Below are positions 35,277-43,535 of a stretch of DNA of 46,480 nt, in pieces. Source of the stretch: Flavobacteriales bacterium (GTDB lineage Bacteria; Bacteroidota; Bacteroidia; Flavobacteriales; UBA1820); assembly GCA_003150615.1 (NCBI GenBank), contig QALN01000008.1:1-46480 (forward strand), in the 5' to 3' direction. Position numbers and translations under genes: made by a program. Under the pieces are notes generated by a model. The model saw only the letters and a program-made list of their open reading frames with translations, was not told the DNA's origin and searched no databases. The stretch's first letter is position 1. Each line of letters starts with the position of its first letter.

Positions 35277-36011
35277 CTACTTTTTAACGCCTTTCTGCTG
35301 GATTATGAACACAGTCGGCTTTTTATGAATATCAGGCCGAACGCCTGAACTTTTCCACCCGGCAACGGTCATCGTCCGTATGTATTCATCCGGCCCCGTT
35401 ATATCCGAAGCCACGCAAAGGCTGGTATGCGAAGCGCACGAGGACAGTATATCGTCGAACATCTGTACATTCCGGTAAGGCGTTTCTATGAATATCTGCG
35501 CCTGTGAGTTCTTCAGCGACAACGCCTCCAGCTCCCGCAGACGCGCCCTCCGGCCTGCCTTGTCCACAGGCAGGTACCCGTTGAAAGCGAAACACTGTCC
35601 GGAAAGGCCGGAAGCCATCAGCCCCATCAACACGGACGAAGGCCCGCACAATGGTATCACGCGTATGCCCATCCCGTGCGCACGCTCCACGACCAATGCA
35701 CCGGGGTCGGCTACGGCCGGAACACCAGCTTCGGATATCACGCCCAAATCATGTCCCTGAAGACAAGGAGCCAGGTAAGACGATATCATAGCGTCGTCGG
35801 AATGTTTGCCGATGGGATAAAATACGAGTGAACTTATATCCTTTTCCGGAACTACTTTCTTTATATACCGACGGGCCGTTTTTTCGTTTTCTACCGCGAA
35901 ATACGATATACTGCGTATTTCATCCCTTACACGCGGGGCCATAACACTGTCGAACGGCACGTCGGAGAGAAACGTCGGTATCAGATACACAGTTCCTTTT
36001 TCCTTTTCCAT
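35277..36011 (-). CDS. RsmI-like tetrapyrrole-methylase-fold methyltransferase
   Basis: A 244-residue SAM-dependent methylase. GVISEAGVPAVADPGALVVERAHGMGIRVIPLCGPSSVLMGLMASGL is the conserved cofactor-binding core of RsmI, which methylates C1402 of 16S rRNA on the ribose. The N-terminal GTVYLIPTFLSDVPFD differs from the classic LYIVATPIGNLxD. This is the shorter Bacteroidetes paralogue often annotated as a SAM-dependent methyltransferase, and its target is less sure. It is probably cotranscribed with recX. Confidence 0.82.
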   Translation of the reverse strand: MEKEKGTVYLIPTFLSDVPFDSVMAPRVRDEIRSISYFAVENEKTARRYIKKVVPEKDISSLVFYPIGKHSDDAMISSYLAPCLQGHDLGVISEAGVPAVADPGALVVERAHGMGIRVIPLCGPSSVLMGLMASGLSGQCFAFNGYLPVDKAGRRARLRELEALSLKNSQAQIFIETPYRNVQMFDDILSSCASHTSLCVASDITGPDEYIRTMTVAGWKSSGVRPDIHKKPTVFIIQQKGVKK

Positions 36012-36042
36012 ATTGTCACCTTACATATGGTTAAAAACCGAA

Positions 36043-36077
36043 AAAACCGCCGTAAAGTTGCCCTTCGCGGCGGTTTT
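36043..36077 (-). terminator. Terminator of the DUF3127 gene
   Basis: AAAACCGCCG (36043-36052) pairs with CGGCGGTTTT (36068-36077), 28 bases after the DUF3127 stop, with a U-tract on the minus strand. Confidence 0.85.
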
Positions 36078-36104
36078 AATATCGTTATTTTCCTTTTCAG
36101 GTTC

Positions 36105-36512
36105 TCAGAACGGTAAATCGTCATCGTCGCCGGCCGGGGCTGACGGCGCTGCAGGAGCCTGAGGTTGTGCCGGCATACCCTGCGATGCGAACGGATTGGC
36201 AGGAGCGGCGGATGGCTGTCCCTGAGCCATGCCGGGAGCGGACGCTTCGATACGCCATCCCCCTACGGACGTGAAATAACGCACATCGCCGGTCTTTGGA
36301 TCTGTCCACTCGCGTCCGCGCAGGTTTATCGACACTTTAACGTACTGACCTTCGGTAAAGGCGTCCACCAGGGCAGCGCGGCTCTGTGCAAACTCGACCA
36401 TTATCGTCTGCGGATACATCTCGTCGGTGAGTATCACCACTTCTCGTTTCGAAAATGTCGGCGTTATCTGTTGCAGGGGGGATATTTTTTTAATAGTTCC
36501 TACCAATTCCAT
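36105..36512 (-). CDS. DUF3127 protein with an SSB-like acidic tail
   Basis: A 135-residue protein. Residues 1-92 are the DUF3127 domain, an OB-fold-like unit (MELVGTIKKISPLQQITPTFSKREVVIL, then VKVSINLRGREWTDPKTGDVRYFTSVGGWRIE). A Pro/Ala/Gln-rich linker leads to the C-terminal tip GDDDDLPF, very like the DDDIPF tip of single-stranded DNA-binding protein. That suggests it binds DNA and recruits the same partners as SSB. The domain's function is not established. Confidence 0.85.
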   Translation of the reverse strand: MELVGTIKKISPLQQITPTFSKREVVILTDEMYPQTIMVEFAQSRAALVDAFTEGQYVKVSINLRGREWTDPKTGDVRYFTSVGGWRIEASAPGMAQGQPSAAPANPFASQGMPAQPQAPAAPSAPAGDDDDLPF

Positions 36513-36631
36513 CGTAATTTCGTTTTATTTATGTTTAAATCAATACTCAATCCTATTCGCGGAAATAGCGATACCGGACTTTACAAATATCGGTATTTTT
36601 TTCTTCCGGGCGTAATTTTTTTATCAACATC

Positions 36632-36646
36632 CGGACAAATCGTCCG
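36632..36646. other. Short stem after the DUF3575 gene
   Basis: CGGAC and GTCCG pair around five bases, just past the stop of the DUF3575 gene. There is no proper T-run. A second pair, ATACCG/CGGTAT followed by T7 on the plus strand, lies at about 36572-36604. Confidence 0.35.
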
Positions 36647-36663
36647 TGCGCCCATGCCTGTCC

Positions 36664-37335
36664 TTACAGGAATTTGTAACCGACCATAACGCCGAAACGC
36701 GGTATCCAATGCGAGGAACCGTTCCAGGGATCGGGATGTTCGGGCTGGTTGGGACGTTGCGGATTCATTTCTATTTTGTCCTTCCAGGCTATCTGATTAC
36801 CTTCCGAATCGAATTCGTCGTAAAGGGTATATGCATTGTACCATCCGGTAACAAATGTTCCTCCGGCAAACACGTCCAGCGTTATACGCTTTCCGAAATT
36901 CCACTTGTAGCCTATCGAAACCCCGGACAGAATACCCATACCTCTCTGATACGAATTGTTCCACCGGAATATCTTCCCGTCGTTCAATATATAAGGCCGT
37001 GATACTTTGATCATAAGCAAAGCGCCTATGTCCACACCGCCCCACCAGCCTCGCAACGCGCCGCCTTCGTGTTTTTTAAAATAAAACCTGGCCGTGTTTA
37101 TTATCTGCAGGAAATGCTCCGGCCGGGAATGCCCTCCGAGTTTTACCGACTGCCACGGGGAATACAAAACCTCCGCATTGTACGATATCCTCTGCGACAG
37201 CGGAATCTCCACCGAAGGGTTTATCACTCCTACCAACGCATAAGCGCCGTTTATCTTAAGTTCCGTCTGTCCGTATGACGCGGTGCTGCAAAACGAAACC
37301 ATCAAAACCGCAATAATTATACGTATATTACCCAT
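36664..37335 (-). CDS. DUF3575 outer-membrane beta-barrel protein
   Basis: A 223-residue exported protein with a signal peptide cut after ASYGQ. LKINGAYALVGVINPSVEIPLSQRISYNAEVLYSPW is the typical start of DUF3575, followed by alternating strands and the terminal FGVMVGYKFL, which fits a C-terminal outer-membrane strand. Such barrels often accompany fimbrial or polysaccharide genes, but here the gene is alone. The function is unknown. Confidence 0.82.
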   Translation of the reverse strand: MGNIRIIIAVLMVSFCSTASYGQTELKINGAYALVGVINPSVEIPLSQRISYNAEVLYSPWQSVKLGGHSRPEHFLQIINTARFYFKKHEGGALRGWWGGVDIGALLMIKVSRPYILNDGKIFRWNNSYQRGMGILSGVSIGYKWNFGKRITLDVFAGGTFVTGWYNAYTLYDEFDSEGNQIAWKDKIEMNPQRPNQPEHPDPWNGSSHWIPRFGVMVGYKFL

Positions 37336-37510
37336 ATCTCTATATTTTTTAAAATCCTAAAGTATGTCCTGTCAGCAAAGATAGCTCAAACCGTCAGCCT
37401 GGCAAAGGGAAAACGAACTTTTAGGATGACCGTACCGCAACGGCCGTCTATATCGCTGACGATTTTACACTAAAAAAGGACAAAAACTTCCGTTATCTGA
37501 ACAAAATATT

Positions 37511-37518
37511 TACATTTG
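37511..37518 (+). promoter_or_regulatory. -7 promoter box of trpB
   Basis: TACATTTG matches TAnnTTTG and leaves a leader of about 90 bases before the trpB ATG. No Trp-rich leader peptide is visible. Confidence 0.5.
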
Positions 37519-37611
37519 CCTTCATACTATTCAGCCACAACAGCTTTTTAACTAAAATACATTATCAGACCTGACACAAGGCACATCAAAACAACAAACA
37601 CATATACACAC

Positions 37612-38808
37612 ATGACTTTCAATATAGACGAAAACGGATACTACGGCCCGTTCGGCGGAGCCCACATACCGGAAATGCTGCGGAGAAACATCGAAACGCT
37701 TCAATCCACCTATCTCAAAGAAATAAACACCGAAAGTTTCAGGCAGGAATTCGACCTGCTGCTGAAGGACTACGTAGGCCGGCCTTCGCCGTTGTATTTC
37801 TCTGAAAAACTTTCCGAAAAATACGGCATACGCCTTTATCTCAAACGGGAAGACCTCAACCACACCGGTGCACACAAGATAAACAATGCCATCGGCCAGG
37901 TACTTCTGGCGCGGCGCATGGGCAAAAAACGCATCATAGCCGAAACCGGAGCCGGACAGCACGGAGTGGCCACTGCCACCGTCTGCGCCTTGATGGACAT
38001 GGAATGCTCCATATACATGGGTGCTACCGACATAGCCAGACAAATGCTCAACGTACAGAAAATGGAAATGCTCGGAGCGCAGGTAGTATCGGTAGAAAGC
38101 GGCAACAAAACGTTGAAAGAGGCCGTCGACGAAGCTCTTGCCGAATGGTGCGCACATCCCGACGATACTTTTTACCTGATAGGTTCAGCCGTAGGGCCTC
38201 ACCCCTACCCCGACATAGTTGCGCGTTTCCAGTCCGTCATATCGGCCGAAATAAAAAAACAGCTCGCCGAAAAAGAAGGCCGCGATTACCCCGATTACCT
38301 GATCGCATGCGTGGGAGGCGGCAGCAACGCGATAGGTACTTTTTACCATTACCTGGATGACAAACGCGTGAAACTCATCGAAGCGGAAGCGGCAGGATTA
38401 GGGCTCGATACAGGGCAGCACGCCGCCACGATGTCCCTCGGCAGTGAAAACGTGCTTCACGGCAGCAAAACACTGGTCCTTACGGACAGCAAGGGAGAAG
38501 TAACCGAACCGTACTCCATATCCGCCGGACTGGACTATCCCGGCGTGGGTCCGGCACACGCCAACCTTTCCGTATCGGGACGGGCAGAAATAATGGCCGT
38601 AACAGACGACCAGGCCCTCGACGCAGCTTTCGAACTGACGCGGGCAGAAGGCATAATCCCGGCGCTGGAATCTTCGCACGCGCTGGCGGTACTCTCCCTC
38701 CGCAAATTTGAAAAAGACGCTGTCGTGGTATTGACAGTATCCGGACGCGGCGACAAGGATATGCCTGCGTACCTTAAGGCTTTCAACGACCGTATGAAGA
38801 CGAAATAA
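37612..38808 (+). CDS. trpB: Tryptophan synthase beta chain, solitary gene
   Basis: A 398-residue PLP enzyme that joins indole and serine to make tryptophan. The PLP lysine lies in [11 protein letters not shown] (Lys89), the catalytic glutamate in AETGAGQHG, and the phosphate loop is GGGSNA. It belongs to the standard TrpB1 group by its N-terminus ([14 protein letters not shown]). No trpA or other trp gene is nearby, and a terminator follows directly. It may salvage free indole or work with a TrpA encoded elsewhere. Confidence 0.95.
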   Translation: MTFNIDENGYYGPFGGAHIPEMLRRNIETLQSTYLKEINTESFRQEFDLLLKDYVGRPSPLYFSEKLSEKYGIRLYLKREDLNHTGAHKINNAIGQVLLARRMGKKRIIAETGAGQHGVATATVCALMDMECSIYMGATDIARQMLNVQKMEMLGAQVVSVESGNKTLKEAVDEALAEWCAHPDDTFYLIGSAVGPHPYPDIVARFQSVISAEIKKQLAEKEGRDYPDYLIACVGGGSNAIGTFYHYLDDKRVKLIEAEAAGLGLDTGQHAATMSLGSENVLHGSKTLVLTDSKGEVTEPYSISAGLDYPGVGPAHANLSVSGRAEIMAVTDDQALDAAFELTRAEGIIPALESSHALAVLSLRKFEKDAVVVLTVSGRGDKDMPAYLKAFNDRMKTK

Positions 38809-38830
38809 AAGAATTTTTTCTCCATAACGC

Positions 38831-38872
38831 AAAACGTCTTCCCGGGCATATGTATTCGGGAAGGCGTTTTTT
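38831..38872 (+). terminator. trpB: Terminator of trpB
   Basis: AAAACGTCTTCCCG (38831-38844) pairs with CGGGAAGGCGTTTT (38857-38870, one G-T pair) and runs into further T residues, 22 bases after the trpB stop. Confidence 0.88.
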
Positions 38873-38912
38873 AAGTATCTTTACACAAACACCCTGACTG
38901 TCATACACACCT

Positions 38913-39788
38913 ATGGAAGAGCCTATACGCACGCGCACAATACTCTCCCGCCTGAGAACGCGCGACACCCTTTTCGGCATAACATACAATATGAACCTGT
39001 ACCGGGGTTGCTCTCACGGGTGTATCTACTGCGATACGCGCAGCACGTGTTACGGCATAGGCGACATAAGCCGCATAAGGATAAAAGAGAACGCCGTAGC
39101 CCTGCTCGAAAAAGAACTGTCAGGCAAAAAAGGCCCTAAAGCCACAATAGGCACAGGTTCGATGAACGATCCTTACATGCCTTGCGAAAAACGGCACAGA
39201 CTCACCCGTAGCGCCCTCGAAATCATAGCCAGACACGGGTTTCCGGTACACGTGATAACCAAAAGCGGCCTTGTGGCACGCGATAAAGACATACTGTCCG
39301 AAATATCCGGAAAATCATACGCCGCGGTCAGTTTTACCGTAACAACCTCCGACGACACTCTGGCGCGGATTACGGAGCCGGGAGCCACGCCGCCTTCGCT
39401 GCGCTTCAATGCCATGGAAAAACTGGCCTCTGCCGGTATATACACCGGGGTGACCATGATGCCCATTCTGCCGTTTATAAACGACCGTCCGGAAAATATA
39501 ACGGAGATCATGCGTATGGCGGCTTCCTCAGGCGCATCCTACGTACTGCCTATGTTCGGGGTAACGCTTCGCGAAGGATCTCGCGATTTTTTCTACAGCG
39601 TGCTGGACAAACATTTTCCAGGAATCAAAGGCCGATACGAACAGACATTCGCAAACCGTTACGAATGTTTCAGTCCGCGTTATGCAGATCTGCGAGACGT
39701 TTTCCTGCAGGGCGCATCACAGTACGGACTTTCCGGGAGCATGAGATTTTACGAACCGCCTCCACCGGCGCAGCTTTCCATGTTCTGA
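38913..39788 (+). CDS. SPL-like radical SAM protein with a clamp-binding tail
   Basis: A 291-residue radical SAM protein. The cluster motif is CSHGCIYC, and NMNLYRGCSHGCIYCDTRS with later TKSGLVARD and ARITEPGATPPSLRF matches the spore-photoproduct-lyase-like family (Rv2578c/PA0069 group), whose members outside spore formers have no proven role. The protein ends PPPPAQLSMF. QLSMF fits the bacterial sliding-clamp motif QL(S/D)LF at the extreme C-terminus, which suggests work at DNA. It is probably monocistronic. Confidence 0.87.
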   Translation: MEEPIRTRTILSRLRTRDTLFGITYNMNLYRGCSHGCIYCDTRSTCYGIGDISRIRIKENAVALLEKELSGKKGPKATIGTGSMNDPYMPCEKRHRLTRSALEIIARHGFPVHVITKSGLVARDKDILSEISGKSYAAVSFTVTTSDDTLARITEPGATPPSLRFNAMEKLASAGIYTGVTMMPILPFINDRPENITEIMRMAASSGASYVLPMFGVTLREGSRDFFYSVLDKHFPGIKGRYEQTFANRYECFSPRYADLRDVFLQGASQYGLSGSMRFYEPPPPAQLSMF

Positions 39789-39809
39789 GGCCATTTACTT
39801 TAAAAACCA

Positions 39810-39817
39810 TATATTTG
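39810..39817 (+). promoter_or_regulatory. -7 promoter box of the zinc-ribbon gene
   Basis: TATATTTG, 33 bases before the ATG at 39850. Confidence 0.55.
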
Positions 39818-39849
39818 TGCCTGTCAAACTCTAAAAACACATATACGCT

Positions 39850-40125
39850 ATGGAACAAAAATATTGCCAGAGCTGTGGAATGCCGATGTCAGCCAAAGAG
39901 GATTTCGGGACCGAAAAATCCGGGAACGCCAGTCACGATTACTGTACATATTGCTACAAGGACGGAAAATTCACTTCCGATTGCACTATGGATGAAATGA
40001 TTGGACACTGCGCCCGTTTTGTAGACCAATTCAACGAAGATTCGGCCGTAAAATACACCAAAGAAGAGGCCATTGCGGAAATGAAACGCTTTTTCCCTCA
40101 GTTGAAACGTTGGAAAAACGCCTGA
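39850..40125 (+). CDS. Small zinc-ribbon protein
   Basis: A 91-residue protein. CQSCGMPM and YCTYCYKDG supply two cysteine pairs of a putative zinc ribbon. The C-terminal TMDEMIGHCARFVDQFNED...MKRFFPQLKRWK is the helical part of the same family. The function is unknown. The neighbouring GNAT gene begins 39 bases later, probably in one transcript. Confidence 0.82.
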   Translation: MEQKYCQSCGMPMSAKEDFGTEKSGNASHDYCTYCYKDGKFTSDCTMDEMIGHCARFVDQFNEDSAVKYTKEEAIAEMKRFFPQLKRWKNA

Positions 40126-40163
40126 ACACACACGTTTGATTCCCATATTTTCTATACCGGACA

Positions 40164-40634
40164 ATGCAATACACCGTCAAAAAAGTTTTCCCGCAGGACA
40201 TACCATTGCTCTGCCGCATTTTCAAAGATTCGGTGCTGAACATAGCATCGAAAGATTACTCACGCGAACAGACGGATGCATGGGCCGGTACGGGTACCGT
40301 AAAACGGTGGGAAGAACTCTTTGCCAGCGGGCTTTGCTTTGCGGCGGCATTCGACAACGACGGCATCATGTGCGGCTTTACCTCGGTAAATACCGCCGGT
40401 TATCTGCACTCGATGTTCGTGGGGAGCGGTTATCGTGGAAAAGGCGTAGCTTCGGAACTTCTGAAATGGGCTGAAAATTACGCTAAAGAGCATCGTGCCT
40501 ATGAAATGTCGTGTGATGTGAGCATCACCGCAAAGACGTTTTTTTCAAAAAACGGATACCGTACGGAAAAAGAACAGAGTGTACGTGTAAAAGACATATT
40601 CATGACAAATTATGCCATGAAGAAAAAATTATGA
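40164..40634 (+). CDS. GNAT-family N-acetyltransferase (YjaB-like)
   Basis: A 156-residue acetyltransferase with the acetyl-CoA loop VGSGYRGKGVASELLKWAENYA and the opening YTVKKVFPQDIPLLCRIFKDSV. The C-terminal FFSKNGYRTEKEQSVRVKDIFMTNYAMKK resembles YjaB-type enzymes. The substrate is unknown. Confidence 0.87.
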   Translation: MQYTVKKVFPQDIPLLCRIFKDSVLNIASKDYSREQTDAWAGTGTVKRWEELFASGLCFAAAFDNDGIMCGFTSVNTAGYLHSMFVGSGYRGKGVASELLKWAENYAKEHRAYEMSCDVSITAKTFFSKNGYRTEKEQSVRVKDIFMTNYAMKKKL

Positions 40635-40675
40635 TCTTCCGCCGCAATTAACGGGAGGATGTGTTATATAACGTA

Positions 40676-41086
40676 TCAGATATCCTCGAACTCAATATTG
40701 GTAAAGCGGCTCGATAGCGAGATGTCTTCCTGCGTGCCCTCACGATCCGAAGCTACGGCGTGTTCGGCATCGATATCGTCAGGAGTCTTTTTATAGTCCT
40801 TTATATGACGTTCCGATATGACTTCCTGCCCCTTTTCTTTCAAAATAAAATCGGTAGCTTCTTCAAAAAACGATTTAAAAGATTCGAAATCCTCTTTGTA
40901 AAGGTAGATTTTATGTTTCTTGTATTCGTTTACGCCCGATTCCTGGCTAAATTTTTTACTTTCGGTGATAGTCAGATAGTAGTCTCCGGCCTTTGTAGTC
41001 CTTACATCGAAAAAGTATGTCCTCCGTCCCGCCCTGAGTGCCTTGGAAAATATCTCGGTATTATCCTGGTATTCGTTTTCTCCCAT
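40676..41086 (-). CDS. DUF3276/PUR-family nucleic acid-binding protein
   Basis: A 136-residue protein. ALRAGRRTYFFDVRTTKAGDYYLTITESKK followed by KHKIYLYKEDFESFKSFFEEATDFI is the PUR domain of Bacteroidetes DUF3276 proteins, which bind single-stranded purine-rich DNA or RNA. The C-terminal tail is acidic and probably disordered. It may be a general RNA chaperone; the target is not known. It is convergent with the GNAT gene. Confidence 0.87.
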   Translation of the reverse strand: MGENEYQDNTEIFSKALRAGRRTYFFDVRTTKAGDYYLTITESKKFSQESGVNEYKKHKIYLYKEDFESFKSFFEEATDFILKEKGQEVISERHIKDYKKTPDDIDAEHAVASDREGTQEDISLSSRFTNIEFEDI

Positions 41087-41216
41087 CGTTGTTTAGAGTT
41101 TAAATAATTTACCACAAATCTAAAAAAATATTTATCATAAAAAGATACAGGCCATATAAAGTTTTAATGAAAAGAAAAAAAATGATTTTTTTGTTGCGGC
41201 AAACGGATATTAATGG

Positions 41217-41224
41217 TATTTTTG
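41217..41224 (+). promoter_or_regulatory. -7 promoter box of tRNA-Lys
   Basis: TATTTTTG, 35 bases before the tRNA. Confidence 0.5.
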
Positions 41225-41259
41225 TGCCCGCAAACAGGGATTAAAACACTGTGCGTTAC

Positions 41260-41332
41260 GTTTCGGTAGCTCAGTTGGTAGAGCAATTGACTCTTAATCA
41301 ATGGGTCGTGGGTTCGAGCCCCACCCGGAACA
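41260..41332 (+). tRNA. tRNA-Lys (anticodon CTT)
   Basis: All four arms fold over 73 bases: acceptor GTTTCGG/CCGGAAC with one G-U pair, D arm GCTC/GAGC, anticodon stem ATTGA/TCAAT around CTCTTAA (anticodon CTT), and T arm GTGGG/CCCAC around TTCGAGC. The discriminator is A, and no CCA is encoded. A terminator follows and mobile-element relics lie just beyond, so the gene may have served as an integration target. Confidence 0.97.
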
Positions 41333-41366
41333 CTAAATTGCAAAAAGCTGTAAATCAGCAAAATAA

Positions 41367-41399
41367 AAGCCTTTGAACGTCGTTTCAGAGGCTTTTTTT
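41367..41399 (+). terminator. Terminator of tRNA-Lys
   Basis: AAAAGCCTTTGA and TTCAGAGGCTTTT pair around ACGTCGT and end in T7, 35 bases after the tRNA. Confidence 0.85.
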
Positions 41400-41454
41400 A
41401 TGTCCGTTTTTGTTCCTATAATGTTAAAGCATGAGAAATTTTAAGCGTCTTAAC

Positions 41455-41462
41455 TATATTTG
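41455..41462 (+). promoter_or_regulatory. -7 promoter box of the integrase relic
   Basis: TATATTTG, 22 bases before the ATG of the relic. TTGACTAA is repeated in tandem between the two. Confidence 0.4.
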
Positions 41463-41484
41463 TTGACTAATAGTTGACTAAAAA

Positions 41485-41752
41485 ATGGGCATCACGTTTA
41501 AGGCAGAAATTAAAAAAACCGAACAACGAGAGGACAGAACTTGAAACATCAAAATTCGGGAAACGAAGGGCCTGGATATTACCCGTATATCCACTAATTT
41601 TTATGTGACTAAATCTTACTTTTCCCGAAAGGTATGAAATAACGGATTTAGATATATTGAAATCCTGCCAGGCTATAATAGATGATTTCTGGGCAATAAT
41701 TAAGGTTATGATTTACTTACGTCCAGTACAGTGTAAACTGCAATATCATTGA
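41485..41752 (+). pseudogene. Relic of a tyrosine recombinase N-terminus
   Basis: From the ATG at 41485 the frame reads MGITFKAEIKKTEQREDRT, a stop (TGA, perhaps once a Trp codon), then NIKIRETKGLDITRISTNFYVTKSYFSRK. After a frame change it reads YEITDLDILKSCQAIIDDFWAIIK. The pattern KIR-x-T...ISTNFYVTK...LD.L is that of the arm-binding domain at the start of Bacteroidetes phage or ICE integrases. Everything beyond about 85 codons is gone. Its place right after tRNA-Lys fits an old integration site. The match is by eye. Confidence 0.55.
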
Positions 41753-41800
41753 TAGACACCTTGCATTTTACAAGATTTCCAATACGTAACCAGTTTGTAT

Positions 41801-43000
41801 TCACCATTCAGATGCTTTGAAATTATAAACGGGTTTTATCACATCAATAATCTCGACCGTATCAACAATAGCGTCCATAATTTCATCTATGGGTTTATAT
41901 GCCTGAGGCGCTTCGTCAATAGTAGCAAAGCTTACCGATGTAGTGAATATCCCGGTCATAGAGCTAACGAAATCATCCATTGACAACCTTTCTTTTGCCT
42001 CGCTCCGGCTCATAAGCCGACCTGCTCCGTGAGGAGCGGAGTAATTCCAATCTTTGTTACCTTTACCAACACATAGAAGAGAACCGTCACGCATATTGAT
42101 AGGGATAAGCAACTTTTCTCCCGACTCCGCGCTTACCGCCCCTTTGCGAAGTATCATACGATTGAAATCTATGTAGTTATGTACCGTTTCAAACCGTGAC
42201 ACCTCGTTGAAGCCCATTTCCCGGATAATGATATCGGCCATTGTTTTGCGGTTGAGTGATGCGAACCGCTGGACTATCGCCATATCGTTGAGATAGTCCT
42301 TGAAGTTTTCACCGGAAAGGTGGGCGAGTTCCTTGTCTGCAATAGGTTTCTGTAAACTCTTCACCTCTCGTTCGATGTCCCGCGCCCGGCCTTCTCTTTT
42401 CAAGCGTCCGATAAGTTCCGCTTTGATTTTCTTCATTTCGTTCTCCCCTTGAAAGGCTATGTGCTGATAGTGCTTGCATACATCGCCGCCGAGTTTTCGA
42501 CTTCCGGAGTGGATGACAAGATAAAACCTACCTGTTTTTTCCGAGCAGTCTACCTCTATGAAGTGATTGCCTCCTCCTAACGTACCGATAGAGTGTAATG
42601 CCCGTTCTATATCTACATTTTTAGCACAAAGCAGCGCATCAAAGTCAAAGGCACATTTCGGACTGTCGTGAACATTGAACCCGTTAGGTATCTTGGAGCG
42701 AATAATTGTATCCAATTTCTCACAATCGATAGAACTGTCTTTCAATTCTACGGTAAGCATCCCGCAGCCGATATCCACACCTACCAGGTTAGGAGTTACC
42801 TTGTCTGTGATAGTCATCGTCGTGCCGACCGTACAGCCTTTACCGGCATGGGAATCTGGCATAATCCGGATTATTGAATCCTTGTAGGCTTCGTAATTTG
42901 CCAAGCGTTTTATCTGCTCGAAAGCCTCGTACTCGAACGTATCTGCATAAATTTTGACCTCGCCGCCAAAATTTGTCTTTATAGTTTTCATATCTTTCAA
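41801..43000 (-). CDS. rtcB: RtcB-family RNA ligase
   Basis: A 399-residue RtcB protein, which joins RNA 2',3'-cyclic phosphate or 3'-phosphate ends to 5'-OH ends using GTP and manganese. Metal and active-site motifs are all present: VGVDIGCGM, GTLGGGNHFIEV, LVIHSGSRKLGG and APHGAGRLMSRSEAK with the histidine that takes GMP. The length is that of the short RtcB forms rather than the 480-residue type. No archease or prfH gene adjoins. An ATG three codons later (42991) is an equal start. It stands between decayed mobile genes, so it may be cargo of a lost element that was kept. Confidence 0.93.
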   Translation of the reverse strand: MKDMKTIKTNFGGEVKIYADTFEYEAFEQIKRLANYEAYKDSIIRIMPDSHAGKGCTVGTTMTITDKVTPNLVGVDIGCGMLTVELKDSSIDCEKLDTIIRSKIPNGFNVHDSPKCAFDFDALLCAKNVDIERALHSIGTLGGGNHFIEVDCSEKTGRFYLVIHSGSRKLGGDVCKHYQHIAFQGENEMKKIKAELIGRLKREGRARDIEREVKSLQKPIADKELAHLSGENFKDYLNDMAIVQRFASLNRKTMADIIIREMGFNEVSRFETVHNYIDFNRMILRKGAVSAESGEKLLIPINMRDGSLLCVGKGNKDWNYSAPHGAGRLMSRSEAKERLSMDDFVSSMTGIFTTSVSFATIDEAPQAYKPIDEIMDAIVDTVEIIDVIKPVYNFKASEW

Positions 43001-43214
43001 ATTGTTGTAAAGTTAGTATTTTTTCTGTCACTATTTGGAATAGCAGCCTTTTGTGATAATACACTTTCATACCAAATAAGGCTTTTCAGTACATATTTTC
43101 ATGCATCTTCTCCGATTATATTGTAATGTGTAACCATATTTGTGATTGTAGAGAAACGGCATAATAGACCATTTGGCTGTCTTTCTATACCCCCTCCATA
43201 GTTTTGCAAATCTA

Positions 43215-43535
43215 TTATATAATTTTGGTTGAATGAACGGCAAACAATGTACTATCCTCCGAGGCTTCCACAAGTGCCTGTCATTCCTTTTGGTTTGGTT
43301 ACTGACTGTTTTTTTAGTTTTGAATTCAACACAAAGACAATTATAGTTATCTGGCGGAGTAAAGAAATATTACATCGGTTACACCTACGGTTACTCCTTC
43401 GCCTTTCATTATCGCAGCTTCCCTAGCATTTCTGGAATCACCATTAGGCATGGCAAATAAAATTTCGCTATTTGTCGGTATTGAAGGCGGAAACAAATAA
43501 CATAGTTCTTTTGTAGGGTACTTGGGTGAAGTCAC
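43215..43535 (-). pseudogene. Frameshifted VRR-NUC nuclease of phage type
   Basis: Read on the minus strand, frame one gives SEILFAMPNGDSRNAREAAIMKGEGVTVGVTDVIFLYS. After a shift it gives DNYNCLCVEFKTKKTVSNQTKRNDRH, and after a second shift LVEASEDSTLFAVHSTKII and a stop. Joined, these follow the VRR-NUC order: IPNGG.RN..EAA.LKAEGV..GV.DL, then the E-x-K of CVEFKTKK with the S..Q pattern, then the last helix. The 5' end is not clear. VRR-NUC nucleases are common in prophages, so this is probably phage debris. Two frameshifts make it non-functional. Confidence 0.6.

Noticed and set aside
41164..41361. Minus-strand open frame containing GARTHDPLIKSQLLYQLSYR.
   Set aside because: It is antisense to tRNA-Lys. 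This peptide is a well-known false protein that appears wherever such a tRNA is read backwards.
43347..43535. A 62-codon minus-strand frame as an intact small gene.
   Set aside because: Its sequence is the middle of a VRR-NUC domain that continues in two other frames, so it is part of a pseudogene.
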